Source: Clostridiales bacterium
GTDB lineage: Bacteria; Bacillota; Clostridia; Saccharofermentanales; Saccharofermentanaceae
Reading direction: 5' to 3'
DNA length: 64,000 nucleotides
NCBI GenBank assembly: GCA_017480325.1
Contig: JAFVAY010000006.1
Span: 61,950 to 125,949 of the forward strand
Both the position numbers and the translations under genes were made by a program. The first letter of the stretch is position 1. Every line of letters begins with the position of its first letter. The notes beneath the pieces were generated by a model, which did not search any database, was not told where the DNA came from, and saw only the letters and a program-made list of their open reading frames with translations. Positions 42,242 to 51,364 of the stretch are shown one piece after another.

Positions 42242-42664
42242 TCAACCGAAAATAGCAGATATACGACTCGCCGTTCCCTCCAGAGAAATCGAGGTCTCAT
42301 TAAGTCTCTCGATGGCCTCATTCAATGTCGCGAAGTCAATAGACGAGAGGTTATCGGTCTGCTCCTGAAGCTGGGCTATCGCCTCCGATAAAGCCGCTGT
42401 AGCAGAAGCCAGGTCCTCTACGTCTCCCGATGATATATCACTTATCGGAGCTGCGGGCACAAGAGAGCCCGTATCCTCTGAGGTCTCCTCCTGATCATAT
42501 CTCTCGTTAATAGCTGCGATCTGATCCTCGATATCGGAGATCTTCGATAAGGACTTCTTAGAATCCTCCCTGATGGCTCCGGCGGTCAGGATTACGAATA
42601 CTGTTATCGTGATCATACATAGCGCAGTAATTGCCGCCATTACATTAAGGAAAGCGTTCTTCAT
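42242..42664 (-). CDS. Small membrane protein with coiled-coil domain
   Basis: 140 residues: a single N-terminal helix (NVMAAITALCMITITVFVIL), a coiled coil (IREDSKKSLSKISDIEDQIA), an acidic linker, and a second heptad region (ALSEAIAQLQEQTDNLSSID). Nothing indicates an enzyme. The gap to the previous membrane-protein gene is 3 bp, so they are cotranscribed. No family recognised. Confidence 0.6.
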   Translation of the reverse strand: MKNAFLNVMAAITALCMITITVFVILTAGAIREDSKKSLSKISDIEDQIAAINERYDQEETSEDTGSLVPAAPISDISSGDVEDLASATAALSEAIAQLQEQTDNLSSIDFATLNEAIERLNETSISLEGTASRISAIFG

Positions 42665-42667
42665 CTC

Positions 42668-43339
42668 TTAATTCTTCTCCTTATGCTCTTCCATAGCCTC
42701 GTCTACGATAGCATCAATGTCATCATCATTAAGATCCGATGCGCTGATTGACTTATTAGGTCTGCCGTCAGTATTGGGCTTGATGGCATCCTCACTGTTA
42801 CGTGCACCGTAAGCATCGGCAATGGCAAGAGCCTCTGCCTTAAGCTGCGCGAAGTCCTCCTTGGAAGCAAGATCCTTCGAGGAAGTCTGGTAGCAAGCTT
42901 CGTCGAACACATTATCAAGGATCAGATACTCGGTAACTGATCCGGAATTGACAGTGTTATTAAGAAGCTCCTCTGCCTTATCAGGCTCTCCCTCTCTGGC
43001 ATCGAAGCTGTCGAAAGGAATATCTATAAGGCTGAAGCGGTAGCGAAGCACAAGCTTCTTCTCGTTATAGTCAACTGCAACTCTGAACTTCTGGATAAGA
43101 TAAGTCTGAATGAATACCAGAAGGCTGATAACAAAGCCTAAGCATGACACCGCACCCAGAATATACTGCTTACTTTGAAGAACGAAGCAGAATACTACGG
43201 CAAGAGCGATAAAGGCTATCATCAGTATTATGGTGATTATTCTTCTGTTCTTGATCTGTCCCTCGTTCGCAGGGAAGCAATGAACTCCCTCCTTGGGAAG
43301 CTTTGCTATAAGATCATTGTTCTCAAAACCTGTAGGCAT
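42668..43339 (-). CDS. Membrane protein with two helices and cytoplasmic domain
   Basis: 223 residues. Two adjacent helices lie near residues 33-54 and 59-82 (ITIILMIAFIALAVVFCFVL, then ILGAVSCLGFVISLLVFIQT). A small beta-rich domain follows (FRVAVDYNEKKLVLRYRFSL), then an acidic helical tail. It resembles PH-domain-like membrane proteins in outline only. Located 28 bp after valS in the same direction. Function unknown. Confidence 0.6.
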   Translation of the reverse strand: MPTGFENNDLIAKLPKEGVHCFPANEGQIKNRRIITIILMIAFIALAVVFCFVLQSKQYILGAVSCLGFVISLLVFIQTYLIQKFRVAVDYNEKKLVLRYRFSLIDIPFDSFDAREGEPDKAEELLNNTVNSGSVTEYLILDNVFDEACYQTSSKDLASKEDFAQLKAEALAIADAYGARNSEDAIKPNTDGRPNKSISASDLNDDDIDAIVDEAMEEHKEKN

Positions 43340-43367
43340 AATCTTTTCCTCCGATTAATAATATGTA

Positions 43368-46025
43368 TCAAAGAGCAGAAAGCGTAGCAATTCTGTCCGC
43401 GATATTCTTCTCCATCTCCATGTACTTGGAAAGCTTCTGTCTCTCTGCTTCCACGACGGGAGCAGGAGCCTTCGACGTGAAGCTCTCGTTCGTAAGCTTA
43501 CCGTTAAGGCGCTTGATCTCGCCTTCCAGCTTCTCCTTCTCCTTAGAAAGTCTCAGAAGCTCCTTCTCGATGTCGATAAGATCCTCAAGAGGCATGTATA
43601 TCTCGCCTCCCTCGAACTGTGCAGCAACGGCAGTTGAAGGAATGCCTTCCTTATCCTTCTGTATGTCCATAGTACTTACGGACGCGAGTCTCTGAAGGAA
43701 AGGAAGTCCGTTGCCGAACATGGAAGCCACATTATCAGAAGCAGTTACAACGATTATGTGCGCCTTACGTGAAGGAGCCACATTCATCTCGGCACGGATG
43801 TTACGCATTGATCTTATGGCATCCATCAGAGTTGACATCATCCTCTCATCCTCAGGGAAGGAAGGGAACCTATCCGCATCTGGCCATTCGGAGATCATTA
43901 TGGAGTCGAAGCTCTCATCAAGGACAAGATTTCTGTAAACCTCTTCCGTTACGAAGGGCATAAACGGGTGCAGAAGCTTCATGCATGCACCGAGAACGTT
44001 GTTAAGAAGGTAAAGAGCCTCAGTCCTGGTGGGACAATTATCGTCGAACAGGCGGCTCTTGGCGATCTCGATATACCAGTCACAGTAGGAATCCCATACG
44101 AAGTCAACTATCTTCTGTAGTGCTACACCGTAATCGTAGTTCTCGAAGTTAACGGTAACCTCGGATATAAGCCTGTTAAACCCTGTCAGGATCCACTTAT
44201 CCTCCAGGGTATACTTGGAGGGATCAACGCCTTCGTAGGACAGATCATCACTGCAGTTCATGATGACAAATCTCATGGCATTCCAGACCTTGTTAGAGAA
44301 GTTTCTTCCCATCTCTATCTTGTCTTCCTGGAATCTCTGATCGTTACCCGGAGCATTACCTGTAACAAGAGCAAATCTCAAGGCGTCGGCACCGTACTTA
44401 TCGATAATCTCGAGAGGATCGATACCGTTACCTAAGGACTTACTCATCTTCCTGCCCTGAGAGTCTCTCACGAGGCCGTGAATAAGCACATCCCTGAAGG
44501 GTACATCATCCATATGGGCAAGACCTGCCACCATCATTCTGGATACCCAGAAGGTAATGATATCGTAGCCTGTCACAAGAGTATCAGTCGGATAGAATTT
44601 CTTAAGATCCTCGGTATTCTCGGGCCATCCGAGTGTCGAGAAGGGCCAAAGTGCCGATGAGAACCAAGTATCAAGGGTATCTGGGTCCTGGCGCATCTTC
44701 CTGCCGCACTTAGGGCAGACTGCTTCTTCATCCTTTGTAACAACCAGCTCACCGCAGTCATCACAGTAGAATGCGGGGATCCTATGGCCCCACCAAAGCT
44801 GTCTTGATATACACCAGTCTCTTATGTCGTTCATCCAGTTGAAGTAATTCTTCTCGAATCTTTGAGGAACGAACCTCGTCTTTCCTGTCTTAACGGCTTC
44901 GATGGCAGGCTTTGCGAGCTCCTCCATCTTAACGAACCACTGTAATGAGACACGAGGCTCGATTGTTGTGCCGCAGCGATAGCAGGTTCCGACATTGTGG
45001 TTGTGGGGCTCTGTCTTAAGCAGAAACCCTCCCTCCTCAAGATCCTTAACGATAGCGTCACGGGCCTCATATCTGTCCATACCGGCATACCTGGGATAAT
45101 CCTCAGTAACCTTGGCATCCTCGGTGAGGACAGTGATAACCTCCAGATCATGTCTTCTTCCCACCTCGAAGTCGTTGGGATCGTGAGCAGGTGTTATCTT
45201 AACCGCACCGGTTCCGAATTCCATATCTACATAATCGTCTGCGATAACAGGTATCTTACGTCCCACGAGAGGAAGCACCAGCATCTTGCCGATGATATCC
45301 TTGTATCTGTCATCATTGGGATTAACGGCTACGGCGGTATCACCAAGCAGTGTCTCAGGTCTTGTGGTAGCAAGCTCGATGTAACCTGTTCCGTCCTCGA
45401 AGGGATACTTCAGGTGCCAGAAGGATCCGGCCTGATCCTCATACTCAACCTCAGCATTAGAGATAGATGTAAGGCAATGAGGACACCAGTTGATGATCCT
45501 CTCACCTCTGTAGATATATCCCTGCTCATAGTACTTGACGAATACATCCTTAACGGCCTCAGAGCAGCCCTCATCCATTGTGAAGCGCTCGTGATCCCAG
45601 TCACAGGAGGAGCCCATCTTCTTGAGCTGCTCGACGATCCTTCCGCCGTACTGCTTCTTCCAGTCCCAGGCTCTCTCGAGGAAGCCCTCTCTTCCGAGAT
45701 CCTCCTTGAATATACCTTCCTTACGCATCTGCTCGACGATCTTGGCTTCAGTAGCAATGGAAGCATGATCCGTACCGGGGACCCAGAGAGTCGAGTAGCC
45801 TCTCATCCTCTTGTATCTTACGAGAATGTCCTGCAGGGTATTATCAAGAGCATGTCCCATGTGAAGCTGACCCGTGATATTCGGGGGCGGCATCACTATG
45901 CTGAAGGGTTTCTTATCCGGGTTCTCATCCGGCTTAAAGTAGCCTTTATCCTTCCACTCGTTGTAAAGTCTTGGCTCCGCCTCCTTGGGATCGAAAACCT
46001 TATTTACGGAATCAATTCTCGCCAT
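43368..46025 (-). CDS. valS: Valyl-tRNA synthetase
   Basis: 885 residues, full length. It charges tRNA-Val and edits threonine. HIGH-type motif MPPNITGQLHMGHALDNTLQ, editing domain TTRPETLLGDTAVAVNP, zinc-ribbon-like CDDCGELVVTKDEEAVCPKC, KMSKS motif GRKMSKSLGNGIDPL, and a C-terminal tRNA-binding coiled coil (LIDIEKELLRLSKEKEKLEG). No T-box is visible in the short 21-bp gap to the ROK gene upstream. A 501-codon antisense frame across this gene is a shadow. Confidence 0.98.
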   Translation of the reverse strand: MARIDSVNKVFDPKEAEPRLYNEWKDKGYFKPDENPDKKPFSIVMPPPNITGQLHMGHALDNTLQDILVRYKRMRGYSTLWVPGTDHASIATEAKIVEQMRKEGIFKEDLGREGFLERAWDWKKQYGGRIVEQLKKMGSSCDWDHERFTMDEGCSEAVKDVFVKYYEQGYIYRGERIINWCPHCLTSISNAEVEYEDQAGSFWHLKYPFEDGTGYIELATTRPETLLGDTAVAVNPNDDRYKDIIGKMLVLPLVGRKIPVIADDYVDMEFGTGAVKITPAHDPNDFEVGRRHDLEVITVLTEDAKVTEDYPRYAGMDRYEARDAIVKDLEEGGFLLKTEPHNHNVGTCYRCGTTIEPRVSLQWFVKMEELAKPAIEAVKTGKTRFVPQRFEKNYFNWMNDIRDWCISRQLWWGHRIPAFYCDDCGELVVTKDEEAVCPKCGRKMRQDPDTLDTWFSSALWPFSTLGWPENTEDLKKFYPTDTLVTGYDIITFWVSRMMVAGLAHMDDVPFRDVLIHGLVRDSQGRKMSKSLGNGIDPLEIIDKYGADALRFALVTGNAPGNDQRFQEDKIEMGRNFSNKVWNAMRFVIMNCSDDLSYEGVDPSKYTLEDKWILTGFNRLISEVTVNFENYDYGVALQKIVDFVWDSYCDWYIEIAKSRLFDDNCPTRTEALYLLNNVLGACMKLLHPFMPFVTEEVYRNLVLDESFDSIMISEWPDADRFPSFPEDERMMSTLMDAIRSMRNIRAEMNVAPSRKAHIIVVTASDNVASMFGNGLPFLQRLASVSTMDIQKDKEGIPSTAVAAQFEGGEIYMPLEDLIDIEKELLRLSKEKEKLEGEIKRLNGKLTNESFTSKAPAPVVEAERQKLSKYMEMEKNIADRIATLSAL

Positions 46026-46046
46026 TTTGATCTAACAACTTCTTTC

Positions 46047-47009
46047 TTATTTATTTTCGCTTATCATGGACAGCGCACCGTAGAGGATGGAATCATCCCC
46101 GAGGCCTGCCGTCTTGAACTCAACCGTCTCTCTTATAGAAGGCATGCAGTATCTATCGACCTCAGAGAGTATCTTCTCGAGGAAGTAATCACCGCAGGCT
46201 TCGATAACACCGCCGCCGTAGACTACCATCTCGGGGCTGAAAGTATTGACCAGATTACCCGACGCGATGGCAAGGTAGTGGCACGCACGGTCCACGGCCT
46301 CGACAGTGACGGGATCCTTAGAGGCCAGATTCTTCTTAAGAAGCTTGCTCTTGAAGACTCCTCCCTCCACGGCCTCAGCCATGGGAGTCTGTCTGCCTCT
46401 GGCAGCCTGTCCTCTTATATAATCGCTCATTCCCTGCTTACTGGAGAAAGCCTCAAGACAGCCTCTCTGACCGCAGTTACAACGAGGTCCTTCGGGATCT
46501 AAGACCATATGACCATACTCGGCACCCTTGAACTTGTGACCTGTGTAAAGCTTACCGTCCAGGATAAGGCCGCCGCCCATTCCCGTTCCGACGAACAGAC
46601 CTACGACATTCTTCTTACCCTTGGCAACACCGTATTTATATTCACCGAGAACGCCTACATTAACATCATTGCCGATGTAGAAAGGAGCGCCGAATCTCTT
46701 CTCGATGGGCTTTCTGATATCGTAATTCTTCCAGGGAAGATTAGGAGAGGTAAGAACAATACCGTTCTGCTGATCGATAACTCCCGGAGCACCGGCAGCG
46801 ATAGCCTTGATCTGATTCTTCTTAATACCGAAACCCTCTATCAGCTCATCAACGACAGAGATTATGGTCTCCTCTACATTCTGTGTAGCGTCTCCGTCAG
46901 CCTTGGTCTTCTTCTTGATCCTGTGGACTATGTTCTTCTTGGAATCGAATACAGCACCCAGGATCTTAGTACCGCCGATGTCGAGACAGATGTTGTACAT
47001 TGCAGGCAT
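46047..47009 (-). CDS. ROK-family sugar kinase (glucokinase-like)
   Basis: 320 residues from ATG 47009; AAGGAGGT lies 7 nt upstream, which favours this start over one three codons later. ATP-binding CLDIGGTKILGAVFD, the phosphotransfer region GNDVNVGVLGEYKYG, and the ROK zinc motif CNCGQRGCLEAF are present. Repressor-type ROK proteins have an N-terminal helix-turn-helix that is missing here, so this is a kinase; glucose is the usual substrate. It lies between clpX and valS. Confidence 0.92.
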   Translation of the reverse strand: MPAMYNICLDIGGTKILGAVFDSKKNIVHRIKKKTKADGDATQNVEETIISVVDELIEGFGIKKNQIKAIAAGAPGVIDQQNGIVLTSPNLPWKNYDIRKPIEKRFGAPFYIGNDVNVGVLGEYKYGVAKGKKNVVGLFVGTGMGGGLILDGKLYTGHKFKGAEYGHMVLDPEGPRCNCGQRGCLEAFSSKQGMSDYIRGQAARGRQTPMAEAVEGGVFKSKLLKKNLASKDPVTVEAVDRACHYLAIASGNLVNTFSPEMVVYGGGVIEACGDYFLEKILSEVDRYCMPSIRETVEFKTAGLGDDSILYGALSMISENK

Positions 47010-47030
47010 ATTGATTACCTCCTTATAATG

Positions 47031-48362
47031 TCAGCTTACTCCCAGACGAGGCTCTGCCGCGCCGGAACCGCTGTACTTGGCACTCTCGGAATTCTTATTC
47101 TTGTATATACAGGTGGGCTCCTTACCCTCGGTTATGCAGGGACCGTCAATGATGCACTTGGATACATCCTTCTGTGAAGGAAGATCGTACATAACGTTCT
47201 GCATCGTCTCTTCGATGATGGATCTTAAGCCTCTGGCCCCGGTCTTCTGCTCTATCGCCTTATTGGCTATGGCAAGGACCGCCTCATCCGTGAACTCCAG
47301 CTCAACATCATCGAGCTTAAGCATCTTCTTATACTGCTTAACAATAGCGTTCTTCGGCTCGGTCAGGACTCGTACCAGATCCTCAGCCGTAAGCTTATCG
47401 AGTGCCACCGTTACAGGTATTCTTCCGATAAACTCTGGAATAAGTCCGTACTTCATAAGATCCATGGGCTGAACCTGACTGTAGAACAGACCGCTGTGCA
47501 TATCCTTCTTGGGTCTGATATCGGCACCGAAGCCGTACTGCTTATCAGCAACTCTCTGTGCGATTATCTCGTCGAGGCCGTCAAAGGCTCCGCCGCAGAT
47601 GAAAAGAATATTGGTGGTATCGATGTTGTAGCACTCCTCGTTAGGATGTTTACGACCGCCCTTGGGAGGTACGTTGGCTACTGTTCCCTCCAATATCTTA
47701 AGCAATGCCTGCTGAACGCCTTCACCGCTTACATCTCTAGTGATAGATACATTCTCGGACTTCTTGGTGATCTTATCGATCTCGTCAATATATATGATAC
47801 CGTTCTGAGCGCGCTCGATATCATAATCAGAAGCGATGATAAGCTTAAGAAGGATGTTCTCCACGTCCTCTCCTACGTATCCCGCCTCGGTGAGCGAGGT
47901 AGCATCGGCCACGGCGAAGGGAACATCAAGTATTCTGGCAAGAGTCTGAGCAAGTAAGGTCTTACCGGAGCCAGTGGGACCCAGCATAAGGATATTGCTC
48001 TTTGATATCTCGGTATCATCATCGGACACGTCCGAATAAATTCTCTTATAGTGATTATAAACTGCTACGGACAGGGCGATCTTGGCATCATCCTGGCCTA
48101 CTACATACATATCAAGCTTGTCCTTGATATCGTGGGGAGTAATAAGCTTATTGGGCTTTGTAGACTTAAGTCTCTTCTTCTTCCTGACCTTCTCCTCCTC
48201 GGAGATAATTCCATATGCCGTCCTTATACAGTCGATGCATATATAGCAATTAACTCCCGAGAAAAGTCTCGGCACATCATACTCGGACTTACCGCAGAAA
48301 GAGCAGCTTAATATCTCGCCTCCATTTCCCTGGTCGCCACCGTTATATCTCATGTTTGCCAT
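47031..48362 (-). CDS. clpX: ATP-dependent Clp protease ATP-binding subunit ClpX
   Basis: 443 residues. The N-terminal zinc domain [15 protein letters not shown], then CYICIDCI, precedes the AAA+ core: Walker [14 protein letters not shown], pore loop [14 protein letters not shown], Walker [11 protein letters not shown]. The ClpP-binding loop reads YGFGAD where IGF or LGF is usual, a mild variant. AAGGAG precedes the ATG. It follows tig, as often seen, but clpP is not between them and a terminator separates the two. Confidence 0.97.
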   Translation of the reverse strand: MANMRYNGGDQGNGGEILSCSFCGKSEYDVPRLFSGVNCYICIDCIRTAYGIISEEEKVRKKKRLKSTKPNKLITPHDIKDKLDMYVVGQDDAKIALSVAVYNHYKRIYSDVSDDDTEISKSNILMLGPTGSGKTLLAQTLARILDVPFAVADATSLTEAGYVGEDVENILLKLIIASDYDIERAQNGIIYIDEIDKITKKSENVSITRDVSGEGVQQALLKILEGTVANVPPKGGRKHPNEECYNIDTTNILFICGGAFDGLDEIIAQRVADKQYGFGADIRPKKDMHSGLFYSQVQPMDLMKYGLIPEFIGRIPVTVALDKLTAEDLVRVLTEPKNAIVKQYKKMLKLDDVELEFTDEAVLAIANKAIEQKTGARGLRSIIEETMQNVMYDLPSQKDVSKCIIDGPCITEGKEPTCIYKNKNSESAKYSGSGAAEPRLGVS

Positions 48363-48420
48363 CGTAACTCCTTAACAAAGCATCATTAACAATTAAGTTT
48401 ATCACATATATTATAAATAA

Positions 48421-48450
48421 TAAAACCGCCGTTTCTCATCGAAACGGCGG
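48421..48450 (-). terminator. tig terminator
   Basis: CCGCCGTTTC and GAAACGGCGG form a perfect 10-bp stem with a 5-nt loop followed on the minus strand by TTTTA. Confidence 0.9.
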
Positions 48451-48480
48451 TAAAAAGCTGAAAAATCATTACGAGCGGAC

Positions 48481-49812
48481 TTATTCCTCTGTCTGTTCTT
48501 CCTTCTTATCCTCAGCAGGCTCATCGTCCTTAGGCTCTGTCTTTACTGCCTTATCGGCAAGCCACTCCACAGTCTTTCTGTTGATGATAGTCTCCTTGAT
48601 GTAAGGGTTATCCTCGCCGAAGGCATTCTTAAGATTGTCAACGTCTGTGTTATAAGCCTTTGCCATATCCTCGAGCTCCTTCTCGTACTCCTCGGATGTA
48701 GCCTCCATCTTAAGCTCCTTGGCAACAGCCTCGATAACGAGATTGCCCTTAACTCTGATAAGAGCCATGGGTCTCATACCGTTCTTAAAGTCATCCATGC
48801 TCTGACCTGTGTACTGCAGATATGTCTCGAGGGGGATGCCCTGCTGGCTCATTCTGGAAGCCTGCTCGTCAGCCATGTTCTCGACCTCATTATCGATCAT
48901 GACATCGGGGATCTCCACTTCAGCCTTATCAGCGACTACGCTGACTACTGTATTGATGAAGGCATCACGGGCATCCTTCTCGGCAGCCTCCTCCTGATTC
49001 TTTCTGATATCTGCCTTAAGCTCATCAAGAGTATCAAACTCGGATACATCCTTTACGAATTCGTCATCAAGCTCAGGGATCTTCTCCTCCTTGATATTGT
49101 GGATCTTTACGTTGAAGGTTGCAGCCTGTCCCTTAAGATCCTCTGCGTGATAATCCTCGGGGAATGTAACCTCGATGGCGAATTCCTCATCAATATTGTG
49201 GCCCGCCACCTGCTCCTCGAAGCCGGGGATAAAGGACTTGGAGCCGAGCTTCAGGCTGTAATTCTCACCCTTGCCGCCCTCGAAGGCAACTCCGTCCTTA
49301 AAGCCCTCATAATCGATAACTACTGTATCGCCTTCCTGAGCAGGACGATCCTCTACATTCTCCAGAGTGGAGTTTCTTCTTCTCATGGCCTCGATATCAG
49401 CATTAACCGTATCGTCACTTACTTCTCTCTTGTAGTAGGAAGCCTCTACGCCCTCATACTGACCAAGCTTTACTTCAGGTTTTACAGTAACTGTGAGAGT
49501 ATACTTCATACCGTTCTCATCAATGGACTCAACATCCAGCTCGGGACGGGATACGACCTGAAGATCGTTCTCCTTAACAGCCTCGGAATAAGCAGGATTT
49601 ACAATCTCATCAATGGCATCCTCGTAGAGAACACCCTCTCCGTAGTACTTGATTACGAGCTGATAAGGAACCTTCCCCTTACGGAAGCCGGGTACCTGGA
49701 ATCTCTTTTTATTCTTGTTATAAGCGCTCATAAGAGCCTTATCGAATTCTTCTCTTCCGCACTCAAGCTTAATTGCTACCTTAGAATGCTCAAGTTTCTC
49801 AATCTGGGCCAT
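48481..49812 (-). CDS. tig: Trigger factor, ribosome-associated peptidyl-prolyl isomerase
   Basis: 443 residues. The ribosome-docking segment VPGFRKGKVP lies near residue 42 (usual GFRxGKxP motif). An FKBP-type domain follows (about 145-235; AQEGDTVVIDYEGFKDGVAF), then a helical arm and a Glu/Lys/Asp-rich tail. It shields nascent chains leaving the ribosome. AGAGGAG precedes the ATG. Confidence 0.97.
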   Translation of the reverse strand: MAQIEKLEHSKVAIKLECGREEFDKALMSAYNKNKKRFQVPGFRKGKVPYQLVIKYYGEGVLYEDAIDEIVNPAYSEAVKENDLQVVSRPELDVESIDENGMKYTLTVTVKPEVKLGQYEGVEASYYKREVSDDTVNADIEAMRRRNSTLENVEDRPAQEGDTVVIDYEGFKDGVAFEGGKGENYSLKLGSKSFIPGFEEQVAGHNIDEEFAIEVTFPEDYHAEDLKGQAATFNVKIHNIKEEKIPELDDEFVKDVSEFDTLDELKADIRKNQEEAAEKDARDAFINTVVSVVADKAEVEIPDVMIDNEVENMADEQASRMSQQGIPLETYLQYTGQSMDDFKNGMRPMALIRVKGNLVIEAVAKELKMEATSEEYEKELEDMAKAYNTDVDNLKNAFGEDNPYIKETIINRKTVEWLADKAVKTEPKDDEPAEDKKEEQTEE

Positions 49813-49889
49813 ATATTATCTCCTCTGGTTTATTATTAGACAATCGACATAGGATTTTAGCACAGCAATTGTCTTATTTGCAATAATTA

Positions 49890-50414
49890 TCAGCGTACCG
49901 TCACCTGCACGCCCCTCAATATATCGAAGGTCTTGGCGTCAAGCTCCTTGTCGAAGGAATCCGTCAGTGCCGAGTCAACTATGATCTCGGCCTCAGGGGC
50001 AGCGGCTTTAGCCATAATGGCATTAGAGATGACGCAGATATTGGATACAAGACCGCAGACCTCTATCACCTCGTACTTATCCTCATTGCTGTTGATATAA
50101 TTAGCAAGCTTCAATGATCCGAAGGTAGGCTTCTCGAAGCAAAGGCAGTCCTTAAGAAGCTCCTCAAGAGCCGGAACGAGCTTATGTCCGTCGGTCCCCT
50201 TTATACAGTGAGGAACGGGAAGGTTTCTTCCCTCTTGAGTATCGGAATAATTCTCGTAGTGAGTATCAAGGGTATAAACCACTTCATCCCCGGCCTCTTT
50301 ATACTCGCGTATCCTGGATGCTATACCGTCGATAACATCTCCGGCATCCTCGAAGCCCAGGGCACCATCCACAAAGTCATTCTGCATATCCACCACAACA
50401 AGAAGTCTGCCCAT
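49890..50414 (-). CDS. Isochorismatase-family hydrolase (nicotinamidase-like)
   Basis: 174 residues from ATG 50414; a TTG two codons earlier is less likely. The catalytic triad of the family is present: D in LLVVVDMQNDFVDGALGF, K in CFEKPTFGSLKL, and C in CGLVSNICVISNA. The DxHxxH-like metal site reads TLDTHYENY. Nicotinamide deamidation is the likeliest activity, with related amidases possible. It is monocistronic, between tig and tRNA-Arg. Confidence 0.85.
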   Translation of the reverse strand: MGRLLVVVDMQNDFVDGALGFEDAGDVIDGIASRIREYKEAGDEVVYTLDTHYENYSDTQEGRNLPVPHCIKGTDGHKLVPALEELLKDCLCFEKPTFGSLKLANYINSNEDKYEVIEVCGLVSNICVISNAIMAKAAAPEAEIIVDSALTDSFDKELDAKTFDILRGVQVTVR

Positions 50415-50438
50415 AATCAATCTCCCGTCAAATCTTAT

Positions 50439-50469
50439 AAAAAAGCGGCTGCAACATTAAGCAGCCGCT
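50439..50469 (-). terminator. Terminator after tRNA-Arg
   Basis: AGCGGCTGC and GCAGCCGCT form a perfect 9-bp stem followed on the minus strand by TTTTTT. Confidence 0.9.
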
Positions 50470-50473
50470 CCTC

Positions 50474-50550
50474 TGGCGCGCCCGGCAGAAGTCGAATCCG
50501 CAGCCTTCTGATCCGTAGTCAGACACTCTATCCAGTTGAGCTACGAGCGC
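50474..50550 (-). tRNA. tRNA-Arg (anticodon ACG)
   Basis: A 77-nt cloverleaf on the minus strand: acceptor GCGCTCG/CGGGCGC, anticodon stem TCTGA/TCAGA with loop CTACGGA, T loop TTCGACT, discriminator G and encoded CCA. A34 would be read as inosine after TadA action. Confidence 0.95.
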
Positions 50551-50581
50551 GTAAAGCCTATAAATATTATTACAGGTGATG

Positions 50582-50611
50582 TTGAATGTCAACCTGATGA
50601 TGATGTAGAAT
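50582..50611 (+). promoter_or_regulatory. Promoter of the tyrosine phosphatase gene
   Basis: TTGAAT (50582-50587), 18 bp, TAGAAT (50606-50611), then 9 nt to the ATG. There is no ribosome site, so the mRNA should start at or within two or three bases of the ATG. Confidence 0.6.
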
Positions 50612-50620
50612 ACCGACGCT

Positions 50621-51364
50621 ATGAGTAACTATAATCCTGATTCACAGAGACTGATATTTGACGATCTTATCAACTGCCGCGAGCTGGGCGGAATGCCCGG
50701 AGCAGACGGTCATGTTTTCAGAAACGGCATCCTTCTTCGTTCGGGCTCTCCGTCCCTCGCCTCACCGAAGGCCTGCCGGGAGCTTAAGGAATACGGTGTC
50801 AGAACCGTTGTAGATTTAAGATCTAAGGCTGAAGTGCTTCATTACGGTAATCCTTTTCGAGATGACCCGGAGACACGATTCTATAACATTCCCCTCTTCG
50901 TGGGAGATCCTGATGCCAAGGAAGATCCTACCATGACCTTCCTTCAGACTCACACCATGGGAGACTTCTATGTAATGATGCTACAGAGCCTGGGACACGA
51001 GGTCGTAAAGGTAATGAGAGTTTTCATTACCGATACTGACGGGATCACGCTTTTCCACTGCGCTCACGGTAAGGACAGGACAGGCGTAATAGCTGCACTT
51101 CTCTACCTTCTTATCGGCGCTTCCGGAGAGGATATAGTCAATAACTACAAGGTATCAATGGTCTATGCCAAGGACTTCCTCGATCCTCTGATAGAGGCCT
51201 GTATTCCCATGATGCGTCATACCCTGAGATCAGACGCGCAGAACATGGAGACTATGCTGGACTATATGCAGGATAAGTACGAGCTTAAGGCCGAGAGATA
51301 TCTTACAGAATACGGTATGACTATAGAAGAGATCGATGCTCTTAAGGCGCGGATCACCCTGTAA
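50621..51364 (+). CDS. Protein tyrosine phosphatase, Y_phosphatase3-like
   Basis: 247 residues. FDDLINCRELGGMPGADG and VRTVVDLRSKAEV are typical of this bacterial dual-specificity-like family; the P-loop is FHCAHGKDRTGVIA with catalytic Cys and Arg in the C-x5-R frame. It may act on phosphotyrosine proteins or phosphoinositides. Its end overlaps the convergent lipoprotein gene by 11 bp. The start has no Shine-Dalgarno sequence. Confidence 0.9.
   Translation: MSNYNPDSQRLIFDDLINCRELGGMPGADGHVFRNGILLRSGSPSLASPKACRELKEYGVRTVVDLRSKAEVLHYGNPFRDDPETRFYNIPLFVGDPDAKEDPTMTFLQTHTMGDFYVMMLQSLGHEVVKVMRVFITDTDGITLFHCAHGKDRTGVIAALLYLLIGASGEDIVNNYKVSMVYAKDFLDPLIEACIPMMRHTLRSDAQNMETMLDYMQDKYELKAERYLTEYGMTIEEIDALKARITL

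Noticed and set aside
44997..46502. 501-codon plus-strand frame
   Set aside because: Fully antisense to valS and the ROK gene, with no start signal; a shadow of their codon bias.
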